DNA of 35,360 bases. Source: an uncultured Lachnospiraceae bacterium (GTDB lineage: Bacteria > Bacillota > Clostridia > Lachnospirales > Lachnospiraceae). Position numbers and translations under genes: made by a program. Positions 9,035 to 16,825 of the stretch are shown here, piece by piece. The stretch spans positions 1 to 35,360 of the forward strand of contig OMZJ01000143.1 in assembly GCA_900315495.1 (NCBI GenBank), written 5' to 3'. The notes under the pieces are model-generated. The model searched no databases and was not told the origin of the DNA. It worked only from the letters and a program-made list of their open reading frames with translations. The stretch's first letter is position 1; each line of letters opens with the position of its first letter.

Positions 9035-9080
9035 AATGAGGAGGCCGTTTCAAAGAGGCCGGATTCGATCATACAAAAGA

Positions 9081-9130
9081 AAAGGCGCCTCCGGAGGATC
9101 ATCAGGATCCATCCGGAGGCGTCTCTTTCT
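9081..9130. terminator. Bidirectional terminator between convergent genes
   Basis: Inverted arms around CGCCTCCGGA and TCCGGAGGCG, with CTCTTTCTG on the plus side and CCTTTTCTTTTG on the minus side. It can end both the NUDIX transcript and the reverse-strand regulator transcript. Confidence 0.82.
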
Positions 9131-9222
9131 GTCTCTCATAACCGGGCATCCGGCAGGCTTTCTGTATCGGTGCAGTCACATCATTTCCGATCCGGGACGC
9201 CATCGCCGTACTTTCTCCCGGC

Positions 9223-9654
9223 TCAGGCGTTGTGCTTCATATACAGGTCATTGTCATGACCGTCGTCGCCGCTCATGTTCTTTTCGATGAAGCTTTTCAT
9301 GGCGGCGAAACTCTCGGGGCTGATGTCATGCTCCATCCGGCAGGCATCCTCGATGGCGACATCGCGATCGATGCCGAGGCTGATCAGCCAGCGGGAGAGG
9401 ATCTTATGCCGCTCATAGGTGCTGGCAGCAATCTCTTTCCCGGCGTCCGTCAGCGTGATGTAGCCTTCCGGCGATACGACGATCAGGCCCTTCTGGCGAA
9501 GATTCTTCATGGCAACGCTGACGCTCGGCTTGGAATATCCCAGCTCATTTGCGATATCAATGGAACGGACGACCGGATTCCGCAGACTCAGCATGAGAAT
9601 GGTTTCCAGGTAATCTTCCAGCGATTCCTCCGATTTATGCTGAATATAGCTCAT
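9223..9654 (-). CDS. DtxR/MntR-family metal-dependent transcriptional regulator
   Basis: A 143-residue repressor-type protein: winged helix at about 10-70 (DIANELGYSKPSVSVAMKNL is the recognition region) and a metal-binding dimerisation domain to about 135, with no SH3-like extension, as in MntR. Aligned with B. subtilis MntR, the ligands are Asp14 (D8), Glu17 (E11), His83 (H77), Glu108 (E102) and His109 (H103), but Cys105 replaces Glu99. Cysteine at that place is the DtxR/IdeR state, so Mn versus Fe specificity is uncertain. The start has GGAG upstream (AAAGGAGATG on the reverse strand). It lies 70 bases downstream of the htrA-like gene on the same strand. No metal transporter is adjacent. 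Confidence 0.9.
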   Translation of the reverse strand: MSYIQHKSEESLEDYLETILMLSLRNPVVRSIDIANELGYSKPSVSVAMKNLRQKGLIVVSPEGYITLTDAGKEIAASTYERHKILSRWLISLGIDRDVAIEDACRMEHDISPESFAAMKSFIEKNMSGDDGHDNDLYMKHNA

Positions 9655-9700
9655 ATCGCTGCATCTCCTTTCTTCTGACCCGCGACATATTTTTAGCGTG

Positions 9701-9706
9701 AGTATA
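9701..9706 (-). promoter_or_regulatory. Possible -10 for the metal regulator gene
   Basis: On the reverse strand TATACT lies about 45 bases before the start codon, at the very end of the htrA-like gene region. The -35 candidate is poor. The regulator may instead be read through from htrA. Confidence 0.35.
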
Positions 9707-9724
9707 AACTATGGCGGCCGCTGG

Positions 9725-11107
9725 TCAGTTCGCCTGCAGGGCGTCGCGGGAGACCAGCGTCACGTCAATCGAGATGGTGTCAAACTGACTGCCGTTGATT
9801 CTGGCGACGGTCAGCGTTACGGTATCGCCTGCAGCATAATAGGAGAGCTCGGTGCGGAGCGCATCGTAGGTGGTGATTTCGGTTCCGTTCACTGCCGTGA
9901 TGATGTCCCCCAGCTGCAGACCGGCGGAAGCCGCAGGGCTTCCGGAATAGATCTGCATGACCTGCGCGCCTTCCGGATATCCGTAGTAGGTGACCGTCGC
10001 GGAATCCACATCCTGCCCGATGATGCCGAGATATCCTTTTTCAGCCTCGCTCACGGCGGTGCGCGGCGTCTGGCTCTTCAGCGTATTGATGGTATCGATG
10101 GCATCCGAGATCGGGATGGCGTAGCCGATCCCTTCCACACCGACATCCTTGTACTTTGCCGAGTTGATTCCGATCAGCTGGCCTCTGTCGTTGAACAGAC
10201 CGCCGCCGCTGTTTCCGCCGTTGATCGCGGCGTCCACCTGCATCAGGGAGCGGGTAACCCCGTCCTCGGCGGTCACATCCCGGTTGAGGGCGCTGATATA
10301 GCCCACGGTGAGCGTCTGACCGAGTCCCAGGGCATTGCCGATGGCAATCACACCCTGGCCGATCTTCGCGCTGCTGGAATCGCCGATGGAAGCGGCACGG
10401 ATCTGAGAGAGCGTGTCCGCCGACAGCTGGGAGAGCGGAACGGCGATGACCGCAAGGTCTGCATCCGCGTCTGCACCGATCAGCGTGGCCTCCTGCTCTG
10501 TGCCGTCGACAAAGGCAACGGAGAGACTCTTGGTCGATGCGGTGTAGGAATAGAAGGTGCTGTTTCCGGACTTGTCATAGACCGCCACATGGTTATTTGT
10601 CACGATCAGGAGATTGGTATCATCCTCGCCGATGATGACGCCGGAGCCGTAGGCCTCGGACTCGGATTTCTCCGTGCGGGAATCATTGTTATTGTTCCCG
10701 TATCCGAACAGTCCGAAATAGTTTTCGATCGAACCGCTGCTGGTGGAGGTCACCTCGATGGTATTGGTAATGGATACCACGCTGGCAAGACACGACGCGG
10801 CCACATCGGAGACATCGGGAAGAACGTGAATCTCCTGACTGTCTTCCGTCATCTCCGTCGTCTGAAGATTTCCGGTTGTGATTTCTCCGATGGCGGTTTC
10901 CGGCTCTGACTCCGTTTCCGGTTCCATCTCGGATACCGCTTCGGATTCTTCTGTGGATGCCGCTGCGGTCATATCTTCCGCATGGAAGACCGCCGCATAC
11001 GCGTCCGGAGCGGCGCTGACTATGAGGCCGCTGGCAAGGCTTGCGGACAAAAGTGCCGCGGCCGCGAATGCCCTGCGGCCGGATTTGTAACTGGGATTCT
11101 TTCTCAT
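9725..11107 (-). CDS. HtrA/DegP-like serine protease with PDZ domain
   Basis: A 460-residue S1C trypsin-like protease acting outside the membrane on damaged proteins. Residues 1-39 form a basic start and a hydrophobic segment (AAAALLSASLASGLIVSAA), either cleaved near AYA or kept as an anchor. A Glu/Thr/Ser-rich acidic linker covers about 45-95. The catalytic triad is complete: His173 (TNNHV), Asp217 (DADLAVI) and Ser300 (GGNSGGG). One PDZ domain follows at about 365-450 (GSPAASAGLQLGDIITAVNG). A start farther upstream is possible in frame, but MRKNPSYK has AGGAGGAG seven bases before it and begins the signal segment, so it is preferred. It is divergent from the GH51 gene and precedes the metal regulator. 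Confidence 0.93.
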   Translation of the reverse strand: MRKNPSYKSGRRAFAAAALLSASLASGLIVSAAPDAYAAVFHAEDMTAAASTEESEAVSEMEPETESEPETAIGEITTGNLQTTEMTEDSQEIHVLPDVSDVAASCLASVVSITNTIEVTSTSSGSIENYFGLFGYGNNNNDSRTEKSESEAYGSGVIIGEDDTNLLIVTNNHVAVYDKSGNSTFYSYTASTKSLSVAFVDGTEQEATLIGADADADLAVIAVPLSQLSADTLSQIRAASIGDSSSAKIGQGVIAIGNALGLGQTLTVGYISALNRDVTAEDGVTRSLMQVDAAINGGNSGGGLFNDRGQLIGINSAKYKDVGVEGIGYAIPISDAIDTINTLKSQTPRTAVSEAEKGYLGIIGQDVDSATVTYYGYPEGAQVMQIYSGSPAASAGLQLGDIITAVNGTEITTYDALRTELSYYAAGDTVTLTVARINGSQFDTISIDVTLVSRDALQAN

Positions 11108-11170
11108 TGATTGCTCCTCCTGATTTCCGGAATCCAGCCTCCCCCGACCATGGATTCCTGACTTGCAGCT

Positions 11171-11179
11171 ATTATACCA
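11171..11179 (-). promoter_or_regulatory. Extended -10 promoter for the htrA-like gene
   Basis: Reverse-strand TGGTATAAT (TATAAT at 11176-11171, TG upstream) lies about 65 bases before the start codon. The -35 position is not consensus, which is common for extended -10 promoters. Confidence 0.6.
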
Positions 11180-11254
11180 CATCTTCCGCATCCGGCGGTT
11201 CGGGAACCATGGAAGCTGCAGAAAACAGCCGGACGGGGACCTGTGAAAATCCGC

Positions 11255-11283
11255 TTGCCCACCTATGGCGTCTTCAGTACAAT
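11255..11283 (+). promoter_or_regulatory. Promoter for the GH51 gene
   Basis: TTGCCC (11255-11260), 17 bp, TACAAT (11278-11283). The start codon is 84 bases downstream. Confidence 0.72.
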
Positions 11284-11366
11284 AGAATAAGAAAACCTTT
11301 GAAACGCCGCGGGCAGAACAGCAATGCCCGCGGCACGGCGAAATCATTCCAGAGAGGAGCAGATGA

Positions 11367-13352
11367 ATGAACCTGAATCTGAATGGTGCAGTAAAAGCAG
11401 AGATCAATCCGCGGATGACCGGCCTGTTTTTTGAGGATATCAACTACGGCGCGGACGGCGGCCTGTACGCGGAGATGATTGAAAACCGCTCTTTCGAGTT
11501 TGCAGACGCATACGGGGACCGGGGCGATTACTATACGGTCTTTGACGGCGGATACGGCTGGAGCATCTATCCGGAAAAGGCGGACGCGCAGATGCAGATT
11601 GTATCCGGAAGCCCGCTTTACGCCGAGAATCCGCATTACCTCCGTCTGACGTCCCATCAGGCGGGCGCCGGCGTGACCAACAAGGCCTATGACGGCATCA
11701 CACTCCGGGAGGGAGCGGAATACCGGATCCGCTTCTACGCGAGAAATATTTCCGCTTCCGGCAACTTCGTCCTCTCCGTGATCGGCGGGGGAAAAACGGT
11801 TGCACAGGTTACGGTGCCGATCAAGGCGCCGCGGGGGACCCTTCCGAATTTCTGGGAAAAGTATGAGGTGACCATGATGGCCAGAAAGTCGGTGCGCCAT
11901 GCGAAGTTTGTCCTGTCGATGAGCAGCGACGGCGTGGCGGAGTTTGACTTTGTGTCCATGTTCCCGGCGGATGCCGTCTGCGGGATCTTCCGCAGAGATC
12001 TGTTTGAGAAGCTGGATGCCGTGCATCCCGGATTTATCCGTTTCCCGGGCGGCTGCATCATCGAGGGAAATACCCTTGCCAACCGGTACGATTTCAAGAA
12101 CACACTGACGATCCCGGAGAGAAGAAAGGATAACTGGAACCGCTGGGCCGTCCACGAAAACAGTGAGAAGAACAATTTCCACGGAAAATTTTCGCATTAC
12201 AACCAAACGTACGGAATGGGGTACTACGAATTTTTCCTGCTCTGCGAGGCGCTCGGCGCAGAACCTCTGCCCGTGCTCTCCGTGGGCCTGGCCTGCCAGT
12301 ACCAGTCCTTTGAATACGTGCCGCAGGATTCCCCGGAATTTGCCACGTTCGTGCAGGATGCCCTGGATCTGATCGAGTTTGCCAACGGCCCGGCCGATTC
12401 GGTGTGGGGCCGTGTGCGGGCAGCACTCGGGCACCCGGCACCCTTCGGGCTGAAGATGGTCGGCATCGGCAATGAGCAGTGGCAGACGGAGACGATCGAT
12501 TTCTTCTCGCGCTATGAGGCATTTGAGAAAGCGATCCATGAGAAGGATCCGGAAATCCGCCTGATCGGCTCCGCGGGCCCGGTTGTCACGGACGAGCGGT
12601 ATACGAAGGCATGGGACTTCTACGACAGCCATGCGGACAATCCGGATTTTGTGTATGCGGTGGATGAGCATTATTACATGCCGCCGGCGTGGTTCCTGGA
12701 GAATGTGAATTTCTACGACAATTATCCCCGCACCAGACGGGTCTTTGCGGGAGAGTATGCTGCCCACCCGGCATCCCGGAAGAATACCCTGGAGGGAGCG
12801 CTGTGCGAGGCTGCTTTCCTGACCGGTGTGGAGCGGAACGCGGATGTCGTCCGCCTGTCCTCCTATGCACCGCTGTTCGGCCGTGTGGATTTCTGGCAGT
12901 GGCGGCCGGATCTGATCTGGTTTGACGACGAGAAGAGCTTCGGCACACCGTCCTGGATTGTGCAGAAGATGTTTTCCAACAATACCGGTGCGGAAGAGAT
13001 CGAGATCGAGGAGCAGAGAAAGGCGCTGCAGGATCAGAAGATCTATGTGTGTGCCGCAAAAACCGCATCCGGGCGCGGGGATACCCCGGCGGAGGCGGAT
13101 CGGGCCGGACAGAAGGACGGCGCGGAATACATTGTCAAGATTGTGAATCTGTCCGGTGCGGATCAGACCTTCTCCTTTACCGACGGCGACCGGAACCTGG
13201 TCTGCGTGAGAAAGGAAGTGCTGACCGGTGATGACCCGGAGGCGGAGAACACGATCCGTGATCCGGAGCGGGTACATGAGGAGGCTGTGGATCCGGCGGA
13301 TCCGGTGATCCTGGATGGCTCCTTTACGGTTCTGAGGCTGAAAAAGGCCTGA
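11367..13352 (+). CDS. Alpha-L-arabinofuranosidase, family GH51
   Basis: A 661-residue enzyme that releases terminal alpha-L-arabinofuranose from arabinan or arabinoxylan fragments. The N-terminal motif INPRMTGLFFEDINYGADGGLYAE and FIRFPGGCIIEG are typical of GH51. Glu370 in GIGNEQW is the acid/base and Glu463 in FAGEYAAH the nucleophile; both sit at the ends of barrel strands as expected. A carbohydrate-binding-like insert (about 70-200) precedes the barrel and a beta-sandwich closes the protein. It has no signal peptide, so it is probably intracellular. AGAGGAG precedes the chosen ATG; an ATG four bases earlier is in another frame. It is a single-gene unit with its own promoter and a strong terminator. 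Confidence 0.93.
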   Translation: MNLNLNGAVKAEINPRMTGLFFEDINYGADGGLYAEMIENRSFEFADAYGDRGDYYTVFDGGYGWSIYPEKADAQMQIVSGSPLYAENPHYLRLTSHQAGAGVTNKAYDGITLREGAEYRIRFYARNISASGNFVLSVIGGGKTVAQVTVPIKAPRGTLPNFWEKYEVTMMARKSVRHAKFVLSMSSDGVAEFDFVSMFPADAVCGIFRRDLFEKLDAVHPGFIRFPGGCIIEGNTLANRYDFKNTLTIPERRKDNWNRWAVHENSEKNNFHGKFSHYNQTYGMGYYEFFLLCEALGAEPLPVLSVGLACQYQSFEYVPQDSPEFATFVQDALDLIEFANGPADSVWGRVRAALGHPAPFGLKMVGIGNEQWQTETIDFFSRYEAFEKAIHEKDPEIRLIGSAGPVVTDERYTKAWDFYDSHADNPDFVYAVDEHYYMPPAWFLENVNFYDNYPRTRRVFAGEYAAHPASRKNTLEGALCEAAFLTGVERNADVVRLSSYAPLFGRVDFWQWRPDLIWFDDEKSFGTPSWIVQKMFSNNTGAEEIEIEEQRKALQDQKIYVCAAKTASGRGDTPAEADRAGQKDGAEYIVKIVNLSGADQTFSFTDGDRNLVCVRKEVLTGDDPEAENTIRDPERVHEEAVDPADPVILDGSFTVLRLKKA

Positions 13353-13436
13353 GAGGCAGTGCGGTTGTACGCCCGCAGGGGCAGATAGCCGGATCAGGGA
13401 AAGAACCAGACAGGAAAAGATCAAACAGATGGAATG

Positions 13437-13480
13437 AAAGACAGAGAGACTGGAATTCGAAAGTCTCTCTGTCTTTTTTT
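13437..13480 (+). terminator. Rho-independent terminator after the GH51 gene
   Basis: A perfect 15-bp stem (13437-13451 with 13462-13476), 10-base loop and a run of seven T residues. Confidence 0.95.
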
Positions 13481-13711
13481 AGACAATCGCGGGAAATGCC
13501 ATCCTCTTTGACCCTGCCAATGGCACGCCCCTGCCGGATTCCATCCCTCTTTTCCTCCGTCAGGTCCATCGTTCATCGCCCTCTGCAAGCCTGCACACCT
13601 TAAAACCTTCCGCGGATTCTTTTTGCAATCCGGCTGCAACGGTGCGCAGACGCCGTCGCAGTCTGGAAAACATTTTGCCGGTTCTTCAGATTCGGATTCC
13701 GGACTTCCGAA
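13481..13711. other. Non-coding gap before the phosphate region
   Basis: No gene, repeat or promoter is recognised between the GH51 terminator and the Pho box. Confidence 0.5.
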
Positions 13712-13762
13712 AATGACGAAACTTTACATGGATTTTACCTGAATCTGACGCGGCCATGATAT
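13712..13762 (+). promoter_or_regulatory. Putative Pho box and promoter of the Na/Pi cotransporter gene
   Basis: Hexamers at exact 11-base steps: AATGAC (13712), TTTACA (13723), TTTACC (13734) and CTGACG (13745). This fits PhoP direct repeats of the TTnACA type known from B. subtilis. TGATAT at 13757 is 17 bp after TTTACC and would put the repeats at about -57 to -19. The same motif recurs before pstS. Confidence 0.68.
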
Positions 13763-13835
13763 TTGATTTTTCCGGGACAGGATAGCATAGGATCGGAACA
13801 TGGGGGAAATTCCGGCAAGGATTTCGGAGGAAATC

Positions 13836-15572
13836 ATGAATGAGACAGTAAAGGTTCTGTTCGGACTGATCGGCGGTCTGGCAATGTTTCTGTTTGGCAT
13901 GAATGCCATGAGTGAAGCCCTGCAGAAGGCGGCAGGGGAACGGATGAAGAAGATTCTCCAGTTTCTCACCAAAAATCCGCTGATGGGTGCGCTGGCGGGC
14001 GCTCTGGTCACCGCAGTGCTGCAGAGCTCCTCCGCGACAACAGTTATGACAATCGGCTTTGTCAGCGCGGGCCTGATGTCGCTGCCGCAGGCTATTTCCG
14101 TTGTCTTCGGCGCCAACATCGGTACGACGATGACGGCACAGCTGATCGCCTTCAAGATCAGTGATTATATCTACCCGATTATCTTTGTCGGGTTCCTTCT
14201 GAACTTTGCGGCGAAAAAGGAGAGAACGCGCAGCATCGGCATGGTGATCTTTTCCTTCGGCCTGCTGTTTGAGGGAATCGAGATCATGAGTTCGGTGATG
14301 AAGCCGCTCGCGGGAAGCGCGTTCTTCCTGGATCTGATGTCCCGCGTGCAGCACATTCCGGTGCTCGGCGTTCTGCTGGGCCTGATGATGACGCTGGTTG
14401 TACAGAGCTCCTCCGCGACCATTGCGGTGCTGCAGAGCTTTGCCTCCCAGCCGGGACCGGACGGCGTATCCAGCGTCATCGGGCTGATCGGTGCGATTCC
14501 GATCCTGCTCGGCGACAATATCGGAACAACCATCACGGCGCTGCTTGCGTCCATCGGGCAGTCCCGCGATGCCAAGCGGACGGCCATCGCCCACAGCATT
14601 TTCAACATCAGCGGATCCATTCTCTTCCTCTTCCTGCTGCATCCGTTTGCGGCTTTCGTCCGGATGATTTCCCCGAAGGGACCGGAGGTGGAGGTGATCT
14701 CCCGGCAGATTGCAAACGCGCATACCACGTTTAACGTTGCCATGACGCTGATCTGGCTTCCACTGATCGGCCTGATGGTAAAGATCGTCCTGAGGGTGAT
14801 TCCGGACAAAAAGACCGCTCCGGCTCAGGTCACCGGTGCCGCGGGAGTGCAGGGCGGAGCGCTTCCGGAATCCGGGAAAGTCAGGCCCGAATTTCTGGAT
14901 GACAACCTGATTTCCCAGCCGGTGGCAGCCATGATGCTGGTGTCCAGGGAAATCCGAGGTGTCGCATCCAGACTTACCGCACTGCTCGATCTCTCCCGGG
15001 CGGAACTGCGGGACGGCGGCGCGAGCGAACCGGCTTTCCGGAGGGCGGCTGCCGCCATCCGGGATCTCCAGCAGCAGATCACCCGCTATATCACGGTGAT
15101 GTTTGAGAAGGGAATTCTGACGGAGGAACAGGCGGACCAGACGTCATCTCTGATGTATGTCTCGGATAATATCGGAAGAATTGCCGACCGTTACACCGAT
15201 GTCTCCGATTCCCTGGCCGGCATGAAAAACCGTGGACTGTCATTTTCCAAAGAAGCGGCGGAAGAATTGGTTTCGTGTGTCGATATTTCCGGACAGCTTT
15301 TTGCCCGGGCCATGCAGGCGGTGGAATCCGGGGATGAACAGGCGGCCGCAAAGGTTTCAGCCGACCGAAGGAAGATGCACCGGGCGGAGAAGAAGTTCCG
15401 CAAAGCCCATCTGGAGCGCGTGAAAAAGAAACAGTGTAGTCCGCTGCTCACGGAGGATTTCAACGAGATTCTCTCTGCGCTGGACCGCACGGTGGATAAC
15501 AGCGTGGCCATTGCCGAGGAAGCACAGGATCATCTGTGCATGGATGACATTGAAAACGTTCTGGAAGCATGA
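13836..15572 (+). CDS. Na/Pi cotransporter with C-terminal PhoU-like domain
   Basis: A 578-residue membrane protein of the NptA/YjbB (PNaS) family importing or exporting phosphate with sodium. Two inverted-topology repeats carry the signature QSSSAT at residues 63-66 and 190-193, each followed by GANIGTT or GDNIGTT. About eight hydrophobic segments lie before residue 330. From about 355 the protein becomes a soluble helical bundle resembling PhoU (YVSDNIGRIADRYTDVSDSL). An in-frame ATG at 13800 exists, but the ATG at 13836 has GGAGG seven bases before it and starts directly at the first membrane helix, so it is preferred. The Pho box upstream suggests induction by phosphate starvation. Confidence 0.92.
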   Translation: MNETVKVLFGLIGGLAMFLFGMNAMSEALQKAAGERMKKILQFLTKNPLMGALAGALVTAVLQSSSATTVMTIGFVSAGLMSLPQAISVVFGANIGTTMTAQLIAFKISDYIYPIIFVGFLLNFAAKKERTRSIGMVIFSFGLLFEGIEIMSSVMKPLAGSAFFLDLMSRVQHIPVLGVLLGLMMTLVVQSSSATIAVLQSFASQPGPDGVSSVIGLIGAIPILLGDNIGTTITALLASIGQSRDAKRTAIAHSIFNISGSILFLFLLHPFAAFVRMISPKGPEVEVISRQIANAHTTFNVAMTLIWLPLIGLMVKIVLRVIPDKKTAPAQVTGAAGVQGGALPESGKVRPEFLDDNLISQPVAAMMLVSREIRGVASRLTALLDLSRAELRDGGASEPAFRRAAAAIRDLQQQITRYITVMFEKGILTEEQADQTSSLMYVSDNIGRIADRYTDVSDSLAGMKNRGLSFSKEAAEELVSCVDISGQLFARAMQAVESGDEQAAAKVSADRRKMHRAEKKFRKAHLERVKKKQCSPLLTEDFNEILSALDRTVDNSVAIAEEAQDHLCMDDIENVLEA

Positions 15573-15579
15573 ATGGTGC

Positions 15580-15622
15580 TTTACCTGGATTTGACATGAG
15601 CTTTTCAAAACTGCGGTATCAG
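15580..15622 (+). promoter_or_regulatory. Putative Pho box and promoter of the pst operon
   Basis: TTTACC (15580), TTGACA (15591) and TTTTCA (15602) at 11-base steps; the first two units and spacer (TTTACCTGGATTTGACATGA) closely match the box at 13723. The exact -10 is unsure: TATCAG at 15617 or TAGAAT at 15640. The box starts eight bases after the stop codon of the cotransporter gene. Confidence 0.7.
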
Positions 15623-15763
15623 CCTTCCGGCGCGGACAGTAGAATGTGGCTGTATCCTGAAGGGAAAAACAAACAGACTTCAGAGAACAGCACAGGCCGG
15701 GCGGCGCGGAGAGGGATCTGCGCGGATCGGCGCTAAGGACCAATCCGGTCCGGAAGGAGAAAA

Positions 15764-16723
15764 ATGAGAGCATTTTCAGTGAAGAAGATCGTTGCGGCAG
15801 TGACAGCAGCAGGCCTTTGCCTGTCTACTGCGGGAATCGCGATGGCTGAGACCACCACAACAGCGGCGGACGAGGAGACAACCGAAGAAGAGAGAGCCAC
15901 GATGGAGGTCAATGAAGACCTGAGCGGCAGCATCAGCCTCGCAGGATCCACTTCCATGGAAAAGCTTGCAAATGCAATGGCAGAGGCATTCATGGAGTAT
16001 TATCCGAATGTCAACGTCACAGCAGAGTTCACCGGCTCTTCCGCAGGCATTGAGTCTCTTCTGGCGGGACAGTGCGATATCGGCGATTCTTCCAGAGCAC
16101 TGACCGACGATGAAAAGTCCAAGGGTGCGGTGGAGAACATCGTCGCAATCGACGGTATTGCCCTTGTGGTAGATCCGGACAACACGGTGGAAGATCTTTC
16201 GACCGACGACCTGACCAATATCTATACCGGAAAGATCACCAACTGGGGCGAGCTGGACGGACCGGACGAGCCGATCGTTGTCATCGGCCGTGAGGCTGGT
16301 TCCGGTACGAGAGGTGCTTTTGAGGAGCTTCTGAATATTGCGGACCAGTGCCAATATGCTTCCGAGCTGGATTCTACCGGCGCTGTGATTGCAAGAGTTG
16401 CCTCCACACCGGGGGCCATCGGCTACGTCTCCCTGGATATGGTAGATGATTCCGTGAAGCCGGTGAAGTTCAACGGTGTAGATGCGACGGAGGAGACCAT
16501 TGCAAAGGGCGATTACACCCTGGCCCGTCCGTTCGTCATGGCAACCAACGGCGAGATCTCTGAGCAGAGCGATCTGATTCAGACATTCTTCGAGTTTGTC
16601 AAGTCCGATGTCGGTGCAGATGTCATCACCAAGGACTGCGGCCTGATTCTCCCGAGCGAGGATGAGGAGGAAGAGACCACCGAGGATGTCACGGAGGAAG
16701 AGACCACCGAGGCTGCGGAATAA
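15764..16723 (+). CDS. pstS: Phosphate ABC transporter, phosphate-binding protein PstS
   Basis: A 319-residue exported binding protein delivering phosphate to PstCA. A signal peptide covers residues 1-28 with a likely cut after AMA. Phosphate-contact motifs are visible: AGSTSM, TGSSAGIESLL, CDIGDSSRAL and REAGSGTRGAF. The mature protein begins and ends with Glu/Thr-rich acidic stretches. The single cysteine in the signal segment (AAGLC) does not make a proper lipobox because Leu, not Gly/Ala/Ser, precedes it, so lipid anchoring is doubtful; most Gram-positive PstS proteins are lipoproteins. GGAAGGAG precedes the ATG. It is first in pstS-pstC-pstA-pstB-phoU and is followed by a terminator that should limit read-through. 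Confidence 0.95.
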   Translation: MRAFSVKKIVAAVTAAGLCLSTAGIAMAETTTTAADEETTEEERATMEVNEDLSGSISLAGSTSMEKLANAMAEAFMEYYPNVNVTAEFTGSSAGIESLLAGQCDIGDSSRALTDDEKSKGAVENIVAIDGIALVVDPDNTVEDLSTDDLTNIYTGKITNWGELDGPDEPIVVIGREAGSGTRGAFEELLNIADQCQYASELDSTGAVIARVASTPGAIGYVSLDMVDDSVKPVKFNGVDATEETIAKGDYTLARPFVMATNGEISEQSDLIQTFFEFVKSDVGADVITKDCGLILPSEDEEEETTEDVTEEETTEAAE

Positions 16724-16744
16724 TTCTTCCACAGGAACAGGAAG

Positions 16745-16779
16745 ACCGGGAGGGCGGTGCAAAACTCTCCCGGTTTTTT
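16745..16779 (+). terminator. Internal terminator between pstS and pstC
   Basis: ACCGGGAG (16745-16752) pairs with CTCCCGGT (16767-16774), followed by six T residues. Partial termination here would raise pstS message relative to pstCAB. Confidence 0.82.
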
Positions 16780-16825
16780 CATGCAGCCGCTGTCGGCAAA
16801 CTGTTTTTTAGGAAAGGATGAAATC

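Noticed and set aside
9690..9712. Metal-regulator operator near its own promoter
   Set aside because: Weak imperfect symmetry only; no clear match to known MntR or IdeR boxes.
9698..10909. Plus-strand open frame opposite the htrA-like gene
   Set aside because: Shadow of a protease gene whose catalytic triad is intact on the other strand.
11274..13424. Long reverse-strand open frame opposite the GH51 gene
   Set aside because: Antisense to a gene with full catalytic motifs; His/Arg/Leu-rich product typical of the shadow frame of GC-rich genes.
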